A DNA stretch of 64,000 nucleotides, taken from Eretmocerus hayati (taxonomy: Eukaryota; Arthropoda; Insecta; Hymenoptera; Aphelinidae). The stretch is taken from positions 86,170,748 to 86,234,747 of the forward strand of contig CM056742.1 of NCBI GenBank assembly GCA_029851415.1, read 5' to 3'. Both the position numbers and the translations under genes were made by a program. Under the pieces are notes generated by a model. The model saw only the letters and a program-made list of their open reading frames with translations, had not been told where the DNA came from and searched no databases. Of this stretch, positions 1 to 12,201 are shown one piece after another. Every line of letters begins with the position of its first letter. Position 1 is the first letter of the stretch.

Positions 1-1580
1 TTGCAAGTTGATGACTCACAGAGGATGACATCCTCGAAAGCGACTCCAATGGTTGGCGAGGCGTCTGATCCGATCCCACAATGAGCAGAGCCCCTTGTGC
101 ACTACTCCTCTATGGAAAGTCGAAACGCTATAGAGGACCCTACAATTCAGAGGACCTCGGCGGTCATACATGATGTTCTTTGGTATCGTTCCTTTGATGC
201 AAATTTCTCGCGTAACCTAGCCCCAAGCGATAACAACAGGCCAGTGGAAGTTCCAAATCCCCGTTAAGACCTAGAGTATAGCAACAGAACAGTAAAAGAT
301 CAAAACGTCGTGAATATCGGAGATGTAACACTCGTTGACCATCCTTAAAGGACAACCTACTCGAGAACTATCCCATGGTTAGCGAGGTGGTTGATCCGAA
401 TCCACATGAACAGAAATTCAAGTACCATGCTACTGCATCAAATGTCGAAATGCTATGGAGGAACCAACGATACGAACAATCTCGGCGGTTATACATCATG
501 CACCTCGGTTATCGTTTATTCTACGGAATTTTTCCGCGAAAATAGCTCCAAACGATGGCGACATTCCAGTTGAAGACATAAATGCTAATTCAGAAACTAG
601 AAAAACACGACAAAGCAGTGAAAGATAAAAATGCCATCCGCGACGGAGTGGTATTACTCGTTGACCACTCTCCGAGAATAACATCCTCGAGAGCCGGTCG
701 ATTGTCTGGTGAGGCGGCTGATCCGGTTCCACAATGAGCACAGCTCCGTGTACATTACTACTCTATGAAATGTCGAAATGCTATGGTAGTCCCAATAATT
801 CGAATAACCTGGGCGGTCATACATGATGCTCTTTGATGTCATTTTTTCACGCAATCCTCCTGCGGAACTAGCCCCAAGAGATGACAAGAGGCCAGTAAAA
901 GACAAAAATGCTGATCAACACCTAGAGTAACGCAACCGAACAGTAGAAGATCAAAATGACACCAATAGCCGAGTTCTTTTGCTCGTTGATCACTCACAAA
1001 AGATAACATCCTGAGGGCCACTCTCGTGTCTAGCGAGATGGTTGACCTATTCCACAATGAAAAGAGCTCCGAGTGCCCTACCACCCTACAGAATGTCGAA
1101 ATATTACATAGGATCCCGCAATTCGAAAAACCTCGGCAGTTATACATGATGCTCTTCGATATCATTCCTTTCATGCAATTCTTCTGCAGAACTAGCCCCA
1201 AGAGATAACAACAGGCCAGTGAAAGAGATGAATGCTAGTTTAGACCTAGAGTAACACAACAGAACAGTCGAAGATCGAAATGCCGTGAGTACAAGAGTTG
1301 TTATGGTTGTTGATCGCTTACACATGATATCCATCTGAAGAGTCGCTCTCAGGTGTAGCGAGACTGTTGATCCGATTCCACACGAAGCATCGATCCAAAT
1401 GCACTATGACATGTAAAAATGCTATGAAAGCGAGAAAGTGCCTTCTCAGCCTCCGTCATGGATAATGATCCATGATCACGTAACTCGGAGTGCATGATTT
1501 GAAGAAATTCGGAACGCTACAGAGGAACCGACGATTTGAAGCAGCTCCGCGATCGGTTGGGTTACGTTCTTTCTAATCCG
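1..1580. repeat. Tandem satellite, ~325-bp monomer, about 4.8 diverged copies
   Basis: The same blocks recur at regular spacing. A 'cacaatgagcagagc'-like block lies near 81, 402, 731, 1053 and 1378, and a 'catacatgatg' block near 168, 490, 819 and 1143, giving a period of about 321-329 bp. Copies are diverged by substitutions and small indels and the last is the most degenerate. Small ORFs on both strands here are not conserved between copies and are not genes. The array continues off the left edge. Confidence 0.85.
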
Positions 1581-1586
1581 ATTTCT

Positions 1587-1846
1587 TGAGAAGTATTCGA
1601 GCAGGTTGGTTTCTTTATTGATTCATGCCAACGTTTAGCTTGTCAAATTTCCACAAGCATCATCAGGGCATTACATACTATTACATATTATACTGTGCTA
1701 ACTAAAAGTGATTGTGTGTCTGACTATTGTTCATTCCAAGATCACCCTGCCGTAAACAACAAATGCCCTGATGATGCTTGTGGAAATTTGACAAGCGGAA
1801 TGTTGGAATGAATCAATAAAGAAACCAACCTGCTTGAATACTTCGC
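1587..1846. repeat. Foldback element, ~86-bp inverted arms
   Basis: The arm at 1587-1672 reappears as its reverse complement at 1761-1846, with a spacer of about 88 bp. The arms share long exact runs, for example 'caggttggtttctttattg' and 'atttccacaagcatcatc'. No coding potential was seen. It is probably a small non-autonomous DNA transposon, but I cannot assign a superfamily. Confidence 0.8.
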
Positions 1847-1849
1847 AAG

Positions 1850-2683
1850 GAAAAGTCACTCCATCCCTAAGTATGAAATGCTACATATTAACAGAAAGAA
1901 CTATGAAAAACAGATAGGGCATGAATTTAAGCACCTTAATAACTAGGAAAAACTATTTAATTGACAACATCAAAGTGGAAATGTGGAGCAAGAGTTTTCC
2001 TAGTAAGAGCATGAACAACAATATTTGCAAAGACACTCATCAGATTTTAACTAGCTTCTACTCAAGTTTGAGGAGAGATTCTAAGAGAAATCGCATCTCA
2101 ACACTAAAAAAGTGTAACATATGCAAACCAGTAGGTGATGCCACCAAGCTCAAGATCATGGAGTTGAAGTAAAGCTCGGTGTTGAAATACGCACCTTTTA
2201 AATCAGGCTTGATTACATCCCATTGGTGTCGAAGGAAAGTTGTCAAGGCTTGGAGATTGCTCAATTTTGATTGACCTTTGTAATACATGTCTGATATACT
2301 TTGAGATACTTCCATGACTTCATCTAACGATGGGCAACTGTTACGGGTGATCTCAGATTCAAATTGTTTGTGAATACATTTTATTGGGATGTGACATCAA
2401 GGTCAAACATGGCGGCCGCACGCCCCGACTTTAACACGGGCTTGTTACTAGACAGCGCCATCTGCGGCGAGTCGGGAACTATTGCATGCCCCCAGAATTT
2501 AACATGGATGTCACTTCCCAATAATCAGAGAATATCTGTCATCCTCATATTGCATTCCTATCTTATTACTTTCAATAGTGGGAACAGACTGACAACAGTC
2601 AGCCACATTGATTCGTTTTCTATTCAATATTGAAAGAAAGTGATCCATGCCTGAATAAACGGAAATTGGTCCACACTTTGCTT
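1850..2683. other. No recognised gene
   Basis: AT-rich sequence with short open frames on both strands that I do not recognise. No repeat structure or splice-flanked exon was convincing. Confidence 0.4.
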
Positions 2684-2794
2684 ATATGGTCAAATAAAGT
2701 GTCAATCAACTCGATCGGGATGAAACTTGAAAATGTTGTGATATGGTCAAATAAAGTGTCACTCAACTCGATCGGGATGAAACTTGAAAATGTT
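2684..2794. repeat. 57-bp direct tandem duplication
   Basis: Two nearly identical head-to-tail units start at 2684 and 2741. Each contains 'caactcgatcgggatgaaac'. Few differences are visible, so the duplication is probably recent. Confidence 0.85.
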
Positions 2795-2840
2795 ATGGAG
2801 CATGATCACAGAAGAAAGTTCCGGGTAAGAAAGGTCAGTT

Positions 2841-3467
2841 CCACGATCTCATATACAGGTCTGGGCACTCCATACAGCAGAGCCTTCGCGTTCTTGAGTC
2901 GCGGCTCGGCAATATGGCCGCCGAGCCAGGAAGCCAGGAAGCGCTTTGATTGGTCGGCCGTGATGACACGGCTTTAGTTATAAACACAACACGCCAGCAG
3001 TCGACGGCAACAGTTATGCCATAAATATTGGTTGATAAGTCGCGTAGATCGATTTGTGATTATGAGAGTCCTATGATGCCGAGTATTGTATTTTGTTTTG
3101 ATTTTTGATTTCATCATGCAGAGCACCTTATATTTTAATTACTCACGTGGCGAGAGTCAACCAAAGCCGTCGCGCGCGCGCAAGTTTGACATCCTGAGAT
3201 ACAAATTCTATCCTCCCGAGATCCATTGCACTACATCTCTGGATAGAGAATTGCATCCACGTGAGTACTATTTTCATTGCTGCTTATTTGTCTGCATCTT
3301 TTAATTTATCTACGCGACTTTTGCATTTATCGCATAACTGTCGGCGTCGACTGCTGTGTGTTTACTATCACGCAGTTCCTGGCCGGGTGGCCATATTGCC
3401 GAGCGGTGACTCAAAAACGCGACGGCTCTACTGTATGGAGTGCCCAGACCTGTATATAAGATCGTGG
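2841..3467. repeat. Foldback element with ~170-200 bp arms
   Basis: The segment from 2841 ('ccacgatctcatatacag') to about 3045 is matched in reverse complement by about 3305-3467. Shared blocks include 'ggtctgggcactccatacag' and 'cggcaatatggcc'. The loop is about 250 bp. ORFs across it are symmetric by-products of the palindrome. Confidence 0.8.
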
Positions 3468-4415
3468 TCTGTTCTAGAGACCCCTCCAGGTCTGTTCACT
3501 CCAAGCTGCTCACGATTTCCCCTACACTTCCGCCTAGATTCAAATACGGCCGGCCCGGTATGAAAGCGCGCGCGCAGCCATCTACTTGGAGATGGTGACA
3601 TAGAGGTATTGTAGAGCAAGGAAGAGCGGCCTTCAGGAGGATCGCTCCTAGAGTGAGACAGACGATAGCAGGTCCTGTTCTTCAGCACGGGGAGGCCGGG
3701 CGAGCGCCACACAGAAGATCACCGTGCAACACAGCGTTTACCTGCATGGAGAGAAAAAATAGGTAGGCCGTACTTCACCACCAAGGTGATTCCTAATATC
3801 CTAATTTGCTCGGTCAAGCAACTTGTACACTGAAACAAAATCTGTCGCCACTGGGACATGACTCAATTAATGGAATGATTTGAAATTCTGCACACACGTA
3901 GTTGAAAGACACTGCTTCCATACAGTAAAAGATCTGCATGCGGGGAGCGACAATCTTCTGCTCGCTATCATATATAATCAGTTCATGAATGTAAACATAA
4001 GCAACGAAGCGCTTACCATGTATAATAGTTACAGCGACCGGCTCGCTACACTTTTATTGTGCTTCGGGTATAGCTATAGCTACCCACACTTGAAGTATAC
4101 TTTTTAACGCTCGCTACCTAACCTTCTTTGCTGGCCCCAAGGTAAGGTGTCGGACTTCGAATTGGAACCATACAAAGTTCGTGGGTTCCTACCCTACGCT
4201 TATCAATCGACTTTTTGTCTATACAACTGGCTTTTTCAGTTGCGATGTGGGCATAAATTTTGAGAAAATTATACCTGGAGCCGAATCGGCTATCTGAAAC
4301 TAGCTGAGCCGACTCGGTTCCTTCAGGCAGGGAAAGCCTGTAGAAAATTCGTAAATTCATGGCAAGAGATCACGATAAGGTCCCATGACATGCCTCGAGG
4401 TATGTGAAAATTGTG
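3468..4415. other. No recognised gene
   Basis: I see no conserved coding sequence. Around 4150-4200 a stretch has a weak resemblance to a tRNA-like B box, but it does not fold as a tRNA. Confidence 0.35.
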
Positions 4416-4417
4416 TA

Positions 4418-5021
4418 CCCACCAAACAGTGAATGTTGCCACAACGTTCCTGGGAAGTTGTCCTGTCAACCTGGAAACGTTCCGGCAAAGGTCGGGAAAC
4501 ACGTTGCCGACACGTTGGCGCAACGAAAAGATGTCTACCAGATGTGCGTTGCCTCGACGTTTCCAGAACGTTTCTGGGACGTTTCAGCGGTTTTTCAAAG
4601 GTTGCACGATGGTTTCCGAGATGTTTCCTGTGCAACCAATACTTCGAATATTTTTTGTTAAATAAATGAACAAATTGTTTATAAAATTCCCGTTCTCGCA
4701 AGCTACCAGCTCCATCCCCGTTCAATCCCATCGATTGCACTCAATCAGAAACATGTCCACTGGTACAAGAAAGACGGGGAGATTACGCTTGAAAGCAACA
4801 AGAGCCAATTAACAACAATTTTTCATCAATAATACATTTATTTATTCATATTCGAAACCGTCCCAGAAACGTTCCGGAAACGTTGAGGCAACGCGCATCT
4901 GGTAGACATTTTTTCGTTGCGCCAACGTGTCGGCAACGTGTTTCCCGAACTTGAGGGAACGTTTCAAGGTTGACAGGACAGCTTCCCAGAAACGTTGTTG
5001 CAACATTCACTGTTTGGTGGG
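4418..5021. mobile_element. TA-flanked MITE, copy 1 (604 bp)
   Basis: The element begins CCCACCAAACAGTG and ends with the reverse complement. It is flanked on both sides by TA (4416-4417 and 5022-5023), as expected of Tc1/mariner-type target duplication. The arms are about 180 bp, and the centre is non-coding AT-rich sequence shared with a second copy at 6682-7472. Apparent ORFs in the arms arise from the repetitive 'aacgtt' word content. It carries no transposase. Confidence 0.9.
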
Positions 5022-5124
5022 TAAGCTCTTGACAACAGTTCATGACAAAGTCCCATGACAACTGCCCATGACATGACCCAGGCCGCGGAAAATCCGGAAA
5101 ATCATGACGAAAATTCATGACAAA

Positions 5125-5452
5125 ACTTCATGTCAAATAGTTATGACAAGGTTCCACGATGTCATGTTACTCGGAAGGACTCATGTCACGTTTATAACTC
5201 ATGTTTTCTAGAAATCGTGACATCATGATTTTATGTTATATATATATATCATGATTTCATGCTATAATAGGGATTCATATAATAGGGACTTCATGTCAAA
5301 TAGTTATGACAAGGGTCCACGATGTCATGTTACTCGGAAGGACTCATGTCACGAATTGACAAGTTTATAACTCATGTTTTCTAGAAATCGTGACATCATG
5401 ATTTTATGTTATATATATATATATATATCATGATTTTATGCTATAATAGGGA
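5125..5452. repeat. 163-bp tandem duplication
   Basis: The unit starting 'acttcatgtcaaatagttat' at 5125 is repeated from 5288. Each unit ends in a short (TA)n run followed by 'catgat'. The second copy has small insertions, including a longer TA run. Confidence 0.85.
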
Positions 5453-5651
5453 TTTGACCACCGAGGTTGTTCAAATTGTTGGTTTCTCTCAATTGCATCT
5501 AAGCACGGTTTTGATCAGATTCGGGCACGATCTCTGGTTCAAAGTGGTTATAGCTGGCTCAAGCGGTAGGCGCTGTCTGTTCCTTGGGTGATCGGATTAC
5601 TCGCAATCGCGATGAGCTTAAAAAACGAAAACTAATGGAAATACGACTCCA

Positions 5652-6000
5652 CTGCACGGTGAGTCATTTACGCTAAAAAGGTTGAATTGCGTGCACGTGG
5701 GTTTTGCCTGTGGGGTATGTTTCGGGGTCATTAGTAGAACATCTTCCAAAAAGTATCAAAAAAATGGGTAGAGGGTTTTTGAAAGTCGGTTTTTCGACTT
5801 TTTAGCCATTTTCTCAAAACAGTGGAATACCTCCATTGCTCACTCCCGCCTCTCGCTTTAAAATCGAATATCCAAAATGATCGAAGTACCCATATTCGAC
5901 GTAAAAAGACCGAATCTTTCGAAATCCGAGGTCCAAATCAGGCCTAGATACGATCAGAGTAATTTAGAATGACTATAGTGCAGGAAACCCTTTTTTCATG
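5652..6000 (+). repeat. Interspersed repeat family, member A
   Basis: Positions 5652-5890 match the reverse complement of 9406-9638 closely, and 5890-6000 matches the reverse complement of 8066-8175. A related block lies at 13860-14000. Shared words include 'gcgtgcacgtgggttttgcc' and 'tccattgctcactcccg'. I take it as a non-coding dispersed repeat present in both orientations. Confidence 0.75.
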
Positions 6001-6098
6001 AATAAAATCCACGGAAAATGTAGGAATCCGTCGAGTTGATGGCTTCGGTTTGATATGACTTACATGACTTTATTATTCCGCCCGAGCTTCATTTACTG

Positions 6099-6527
6099 TT
6101 GGGGTTTATAAGTCATATTCATGACCGTATGGTACAAGAGTTGCAAGAAATTGCTCTAGATCGGGTTGAGTCGTGCAGTGTGAATCGACGAATCCTCCAC
6201 GGTGGTGGAGGATTCAATGGTAATGATTGCAGAAAGTTACTCAATAACATAAACCTCATAAATAGCAGAGATAAACCTCCTGTGAAGAAATATGTGGATA
6301 TTCTGGAAAGTTTCGGAAAAGTCGTCAAGGCAAATCTTGACCTTCAATATGCTAGTAAAATAGCAAATTTTTGCACTTGCTATTTGAAATCGGGTATTTC
6401 TGTTACACCGAAAGTACATGCAATTATGTATCACACTGAAGAATTTTGTAATAGAAATAGAACTGGTCTTGGAAAGTTCAGCAAACACGCATTTGAGTTA
6501 GTTCATCACGATCTCAGTGAAGTTTGA
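6099..6527 (+). pseudogene. Transposon-derived protein fragment (C-terminal part)
   Basis: The frame encodes up to 142 residues, with the first internal ATG at 6129. It contains a segment with the pattern VTPKVHAIMYHTEEFC followed by a GLG block and 'VHHDL'. I associate this arrangement with the C-terminal part of a transposon protein family widespread in invertebrate genomes. This is from memory and not verified. The fragment lacks the N-terminal part and has no catalytic domain, so it is most likely a remnant. It lies between copies A and B of the local interspersed repeat and may be cargo of that element. Confidence 0.45.
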
Positions 6528-6681
6528 AAGAAATAGACAGTACATACTGCACATTCTGCTAACTCAGATCGTCTCTTCCGTACCGTATGCAAATTCAACG
6601 GATTACATGTATGAGTTATTGTTCCCGCAATCGGTACAAGGATGTAAAATCCCTTTCCGCTCTGACAAAGATCACACGATA

Positions 6682-7472
6682 CCCACCAAACAGTGAATGT
6701 TGCCACAACGTTCCTGGGAAGTTGTCCTGTCAACCTGGAAACGTTCCGCCAAAGGTCGGGAAACGCGTTGCCGACGTGTTGGCGCAACGAAAAAATGTCT
6801 ACGAGATGTATGTTGTCTCGACGTTTCCAGAACGTTTCTGGGACGTTCCAGTGGTTTTTCAAAGGTTGCACAATGGTTTCCGAAATGTTTCCGGTGCAAC
6901 CAATACTTCGAATATTTTTTGTTAAATAAATAAACAAATTGTTTATAAAATTCACTTCCTCGCGAGCTACCAGTTCCATCCCCGTTCAATCCCATCGATT
7001 GCGCTCAATCAGAAACATGTCCACTTGGTACAAGAAAGACGGGGAGATTACGCTTGAATGCAACAAGAGCCAATCAACAACAATTTTTTAGTAATAATTC
7101 ATTTATTCATTCATATTCGAAACCGTCCTAGAAACGTTCTGAAAACGTTGAGGCGACACGCATCTGGTAGACATTTTTTCGTTGCGCCAACGCTCAGTGG
7201 GGCCAAAAAGTTCTTGGATAATTCGCCTTTACGTGAATTCGCACCCAATCGACATATGCGCAGACGCAGAAGGTTGTTCTCATTCATCCAAAACTCTTCT
7301 GTTTGCGCATATGTCGATTGGTTGCAAATTCACGTAATGGCGAATTATTCAAGAATTTCTTGGCCCCTTTGTGCAACGTGTCGGCAACGCGTTTCTCGAA
7401 CCTAAGGGAACGTTTCAAGGTTGACAGGACAACTTCCCAGAAACGTTGTGGCAACATTCACTGTTTGGTGGG
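6682..7472. mobile_element. TA-flanked MITE, copy 2, carrying a nested insertion
   Basis: Same termini (CCCACCAAACAGTG) and same interior as the copy at 4418-5021, flanked by TA at 6680-6681 and 7473-7474. It is longer than copy 1 because a second palindromic element (about 7194-7372) interrupts its right arm between 'gttgcgccaacg' and 'gtgtcggcaacg'. Confidence 0.9.
7194..7372. mobile_element. Nested ~178-bp palindromic MITE
   Basis: It begins CAGTGGGGCCAAAAAG and is almost fully self-complementary. The right half contains the reverse complement of the left, including 'caatcgacatatgcgca'. Alignment to MITE copy 1 shows exactly where it was inserted. Flanking 'caacg' words on each side could be a degraded target duplication. 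It has no coding capacity. Confidence 0.8.
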
Positions 7473-7779
7473 TAAACATTTAAGGATATGGAATGAGAAG
7501 AAGTAACTCTTCAGCAAGGGCGCTCTGTGATACTTGTTACAGCTTTGCACGAGCAAGATTTATGTTGTTGAAAACTGATGGTATGAGGGTGTTCTGTGCT
7601 TGGACAGTATCATCTTCAAAGGGAATTTTATTTGTATTAAAACAACAATTCGAACAAAATCGGATGCTCGTTTGTTATTAAACCTCTCAGAATAACTCCT
7701 CGCTTATTTCCAGGATTCCAATCAAATGATGAGACGATCTTGGGCACAACAAATATTATTGGAATAGAGTGCTATAATA
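7473..7779. other. No recognised gene
   Basis: AT-rich sequence without recognisable coding or repeat structure. A 62-residue open frame at 7493-7681 has no recognisable motif. Confidence 0.3.
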
Positions 7780-7784
7780 GTATA

Positions 7785-7975
7785 TTATGATACAATGGCG
7801 CAAACGATGGTTTTCGCACTTCGAGCGACTTTTTAAGGCCCGAGCCGCAGCCGAGGGTCTAAATAGTCACGAGAAAGTGAAAACCGTTGCGCCCGAGTAT
7901 CATACTACGTTTTTTGATCATCTGTGAGCAAATGAAAAGCGAAACAGTGTGCAAATGACTTATTTGCGCACAGAC
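7785..7975. repeat. Foldback element with CCCGAG-CGAGGG core, copy 1
   Basis: Imperfect palindrome centred on 'ggcccgagccgcagccgagg', with flanking inverted blocks such as gttttcgcac/gtgaaaac. A second copy with the same architecture lies at 36640-36870. Confidence 0.65.
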
Positions 7976-8065
7976 GATAAAAAATATAAACAATCCGTCA
8001 GTATTCAATCTAACAACATCCACCGTTGACGAAGGAAACTCTCGGATCCACCATGAATTTGATTT

Positions 8066-8230
8066 GTTAAAAGAGGGTTTCCTGCACTATAGTCGTTCCA
8101 AATTACTTAGATCGCATTTGGGCTCAATTTGGACCTCGGATTTTGAAAGATTGGGTCTTTTTACGTCGGATATGAGGAAATTTACAGAACCTTTGACTTT
8201 TAGTGTACCATACAGTATTCCAATGAGATC
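8066..8230 (-). repeat. Interspersed repeat family, member B
   Basis: Reverse-complement match to 5890-6000, sharing the 'cctgcactatagtc' and 'tttttacgtcggatatg' blocks. Its distal part resembles member C near 9370-9405. Confidence 0.7.
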
Positions 8231-9239
8231 GGGACTTTCACGCCCTGGGAAAATGTTTTCCAGATAGTTTCTATAGTTTCCAGGATGGTACCCTATCGAT
8301 TTTTTATGACACATGCGTAGTGTTCTTGATACAAATTGAAGAATCGTCAAATTTCGTACTTTTTCAGTGTAATTGGCGCGTCTTTCGGAACTCTTCGGCT
8401 TCTGGAGAAAATAACACTGTCCAAAAAATCTGAAAAAATTCCATCTGACTCTTCAAACCTGATATAATCATAAAAGATTCGTTCTAATAGCGACACAGGT
8501 CCGTGGTCAGCACAGGGCTTCCATAAAAAATGTAACTCACTTTTTGGAAAATACTCACCTCCTCCACTTTTTCGTAAGTAAAAAAAATAACATTCGAGCT
8601 AGGATAAATCGGGTGGTGGAGAATTCAAGAGTAAGAATGGACGATCAAAATGCTTCTTCATTTGGCAGCGACGCATTATTCTGGCCAAAGATCTGTGACG
8701 TTAATTTTGCGAGATTTGTCGCGCCTACCGCTTCAAAAAAGGGCATAAACCTTTGTTACTCGAATAATAAGCAGATGTCGCTCCCAAACCCTATCGCCCA
8801 TTTTACTTTGACGTATGATGAATTACCATGCACTTCAATGAGGTGGCTATAACGATTGTTATTTGAGGGAGGAGCTCGTGAAACTTGTTCAGCCCCTGAA
8901 AGCTGATTTATTCGGTCGGAAATGATGCACGTAACAGGTCTGATTTAAGTTATTAACTTTGTATGAAGTTCTCACATTATTTTCACACTAACAGCTTATC
9001 ATAATTTAAGTAGGAAAGCTTTGGAAAAGCAAAAATTGCATATACCTCCGACAACTCTGTGGACATAGGAAAAGTGAAACTTGATGGGTATAACGGAACA
9101 GGCTCAATTCTGGGAATGGAATTCTATTAAACGAGTAGGACAACATCGGTATCAACCATTATATTGCACTATTCACGATCCATCCATGTGAAAAGCCTCT
9201 AAAAGTGACGAAAACGTGATAGACCAATTCCACCTCATT
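8231..9239. other. No recognised gene
   Basis: Short open frames only, the longest being 102 codons at 8544-8852 on the plus strand. It has no recognisable motif and is flanked by repeats. Confidence 0.3.
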
Positions 9240-9640
9240 GATCCCCGAGGATTAACATCTTTCAAAAATGGTGGGCACAACTTTTTTTCCACATTTTAGA
9301 GGCTCCAAAACAGTATGGAATTGGTTTCAAGAGCGACAAGCAGGAAAAAATTTTTTTTTCTCGGATGACCCAAAAGTTAAAGGTTTGGTAGATTTCCTCT
9401 CAGCGTACTTCGATCATTTTGGATAGTCGATTTTAAAGCGAGAGACGGGAGTGAGCAATGGAGGTAATCCACTGTTCTGAGAAAATGGCTGGAAAATCGA
9501 CTTCAATTCGAAAACCTTCTACGGATTTTTCTGATTCTTGTTGGAAAATGTTCTACCCATGACGCCGGAGCATGTCCCATAGGCAAAACCCACGTGCACG
9601 CAACTCGACCTTTTTCGCCTGAATGACTCACCGTGACTGG
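9240..9640 (-). repeat. Interspersed repeat family, member C
   Basis: The stretch 9406-9638 is the reverse complement of 5652-5890 with only scattered mismatches. The stretch 9260-9400 resembles 13860-14000 in the same orientation. Confidence 0.75.
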
Positions 9641-10242
9641 CGCCTTTCAATTCTCTTTCAAAAAATTCAGGCGTTAACAATTGGACAAAATTGCACGGGC
9701 AGCGAACTTTAAAACGTACTACTCCGAGCTGTCACAAAAATACGGTAAGATAAATTGAAATGAAATCAAGGATCATTCAGCCAAAGTCTGAATTATCCAA
9801 AATCTTCAATAATCTCGAGAAGGCTGGAGAACTTCTTATCTTGACTCAAATTCTAAGTCCCCCTCGGGGTTCCGTGGCTTATACATGACTTGTGGTTGAT
9901 GTATTCACCTTTGTATGATTGAGAGTATCACATCTCTTTTTTATCTCGGTTATGTCCTGATGCAACCTCATTTGAACAAAAAATTCCAAGGGAGAGTGCA
10001 TCACTTGAATTTTGAAATATTTAAACATATCCTTGTTAAAATGTTGAATATCATCTTCTGATTTCCTTTCCCCTGGAGGATTTGTCATGAAATCTTTCAC
10101 AGGCTCCGTTCCCGCACCAGAAAGAGCTGTGGCGGATCTTTACCATTAGAGAATTCATGAGGTACAAATCAGAATCGAATAAGTAGAGTTTCTTAATAAT
10201 TATCAGAACTTGGTTGTATGCGGAACTTGCTTTGATCTGCAA

Positions 10243-10532
10243 GGCCGCCGTGGCACAGTGGATTAGTCACCGGACTCCCTTGCGGGAGTCCTACGTTCGA
10301 ATCTCGGTCAGGGCACCACTGAGATTTTTTTCTCATGTGCCTTTTTTCGGCGGTCTCGGTGATTCGGATTCCACCTGAAACTGTTAGTCCTCCCCACCAA
10401 GGTAAAATTCGGTAGTTAGCAGTATATGCTGACGCGCTGGTTGAGCGTACCTTGACTCCACGCACAAGGGTGCCATCTGGGTGGGGCCTACCGGCGGAAA
10501 TGGACGTATAACTCAAACCATAGTTTTTTTTT
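10243..10532 (+). mobile_element. tRNA-derived SINE
   Basis: The 5' end carries a tRNA-like head with an A box (tggcacagtgg) and a B box (gttcgaatc), plus an anticodon-arm-like hairpin (ggactccc/gggagtcc). The would-be acceptor stem does not pair, so this is not a functional tRNA gene. About 200 bp of unrelated body follows, ending in a T run. Alignment with neighbouring satellite monomers shows that it is inserted. Confidence 0.75.
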
Positions 10533-11384
10533 GATAGCGGTCGCCATAGTTACTCAAACTCCAGATGGTGGTCATCATAATTACTCCAACTTGAGATGGC
10601 GGTCATCATAAATTCGGATGTTTGTACCATTGGCCCCTCCAAGAATTTTCGGTTGGCATAAGTGCGTAAATTTCATACATCGGTGGTCACCAAACACTAT
10701 AAATCTCCTGGTTGTCATGAGTGTCTATGATTCTAACGTGGGTCCTCTTTTTTATCTCGGTTATGTCCTGATGGAATCTCATTTGAAGGAAAAGTTTCAG
10801 GGGAGAGTGCATCACTTGGATTTCGAAATATTTAAACTTATCCCTGTTAAAAAGTTGAATATCATCTTCTGGTTTCCTTTACCTTGGAGGATTTCCCATG
10901 ACATCTCTCACAGGCTCCGTTCCCGCACCAGAAAGAGTCTTTGCATACAATTGTGGCGGATCTTCACCATTAGAGAATTCGTTAGATACAAATCAGAATC
11001 GAATAAGTACAGTCGCCTCATAATCATCAGAACTTAGTTTTCTTTGACAGCGGTCGTCATAATTACTCAAACTCCACATGGTGGTCGTCATAACTACTTC
11101 AACTTTAGATGGTGGTCGTCATGAATCCGAATGTTGGTACCATTGGCCCCTTTAAGAATTTTCGGTCGACATAAATGCGTATACTTCATACATCGGTGGT
11201 CATCGAACACGATAAATCCCCTGGTTGTTATGAGTGTCTATGATTCTAACGTTGGTCCTCTTCTTCATCTCGGTCCCGATGCAAGCTCATTTGAAGAAAA
11301 AATTCCAAGGGAGAGTGCATCACTGGAATTTTGAAATATTCAGACATATCCCTGTTGAAAAGTCGATCATCATCTCCTCATTTC

Positions 11385-11645
11385 CTTGTCACAAGGCATT
11401 GCCTTGTAACCGCGATTCTCATTGCCTTCCCCTGTCGATTGGCTACCGGAAATACGTGAGCGCGAGCGGGTTCCCATTCAAATCTGTAAGTGAGGACTAA
11501 TTAGTGCACTGGACGATCAGCTCGGCTTCAGCTCAGTGGTTAGAGCGTCGGACTTCCACCCGAGAGGCTCGGGGTCGATTCCCACTCACGGCACGAGATA
11601 CTTCAGTCGCTTCCTTTTTCGGAGTTAGAATACCGAAAATGCATT
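11385..11645 (+). mobile_element. Truncated copy of a tRNA-SINE-containing foldback element
   Basis: It starts 'tcacaaggcattgccttg', followed by a tRNA-like head (A box 'agctcagtggttagagcg', B box 'ggtcgattccc'). It stops after 'aataccgaaaatg' without the right inverted arm that is present in the copy at 12202-12583. Confidence 0.7.
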
Positions 11646-12201
11646 AACGAGCCCACGTTACATGGCATCCCTTGTGGGGACTCGCTCAATATCGCTTTCG
11701 TATAGTATGGATAATAGCCTTGACTTCAATTCGGCAATTCAATTAGATTAAATCGAGAATTCATTCGAAAAAAGGAGGCACTAAAATTTGTCACTCACCG
11801 TAGCGCAGTAGACAGCTCTATCGACCGCAGAAAAGAAGTCTGGACACTGTTTACCCAATAAACGGAATTACAGTCGTTACTCACTGATGACCGATAATCG
11901 CGTGAAGAAAAAGTCTCTTTTCCGAGCCCGCACTCTCGAGGTTGGGTGCCTGGCCGGTCGAGTGAGAGGTTAGACTTATGGTGAGTCGCCTCGGGTGATA
12001 AGAAGAAGAAAACAATGGTAGGACATGAAACAGGGTCACAGAATGTTTGACCTGTTCCAAGACAAGATACGATAATCAAGTCAGAATAAGAATGTAAATA
12101 TAGAAGCGTAAGCATACGAAACACACACGTTCGGTAAGCTGCAATAGAATGAGTACTTCAACTCGAGATAAGGGCATCTCATAACCCCTACCCGGTCAGT
12201 G
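11646..12201. other. Insertion interior, unassigned
   Basis: Sequence between the truncated and full copies of the foldback/SINE unit. A short tRNA-like A-box candidate (gtagcgcagtagacagc) occurs near 11808 but no convincing B box follows. I recognise no coding region. Confidence 0.3.

Noticed and set aside
4357..4740. Overlapping frames on both strands across 4.3-4.7 kb
   Set aside because: They lie within a MITE arm and recur, with the same frame content, in the second copy at 6.5-7.0 kb.
10243..10320. Possible functional tRNA gene
   Set aside because: A and B boxes are present but the acceptor stem does not pair, and a non-tRNA body follows; better read as a SINE head.
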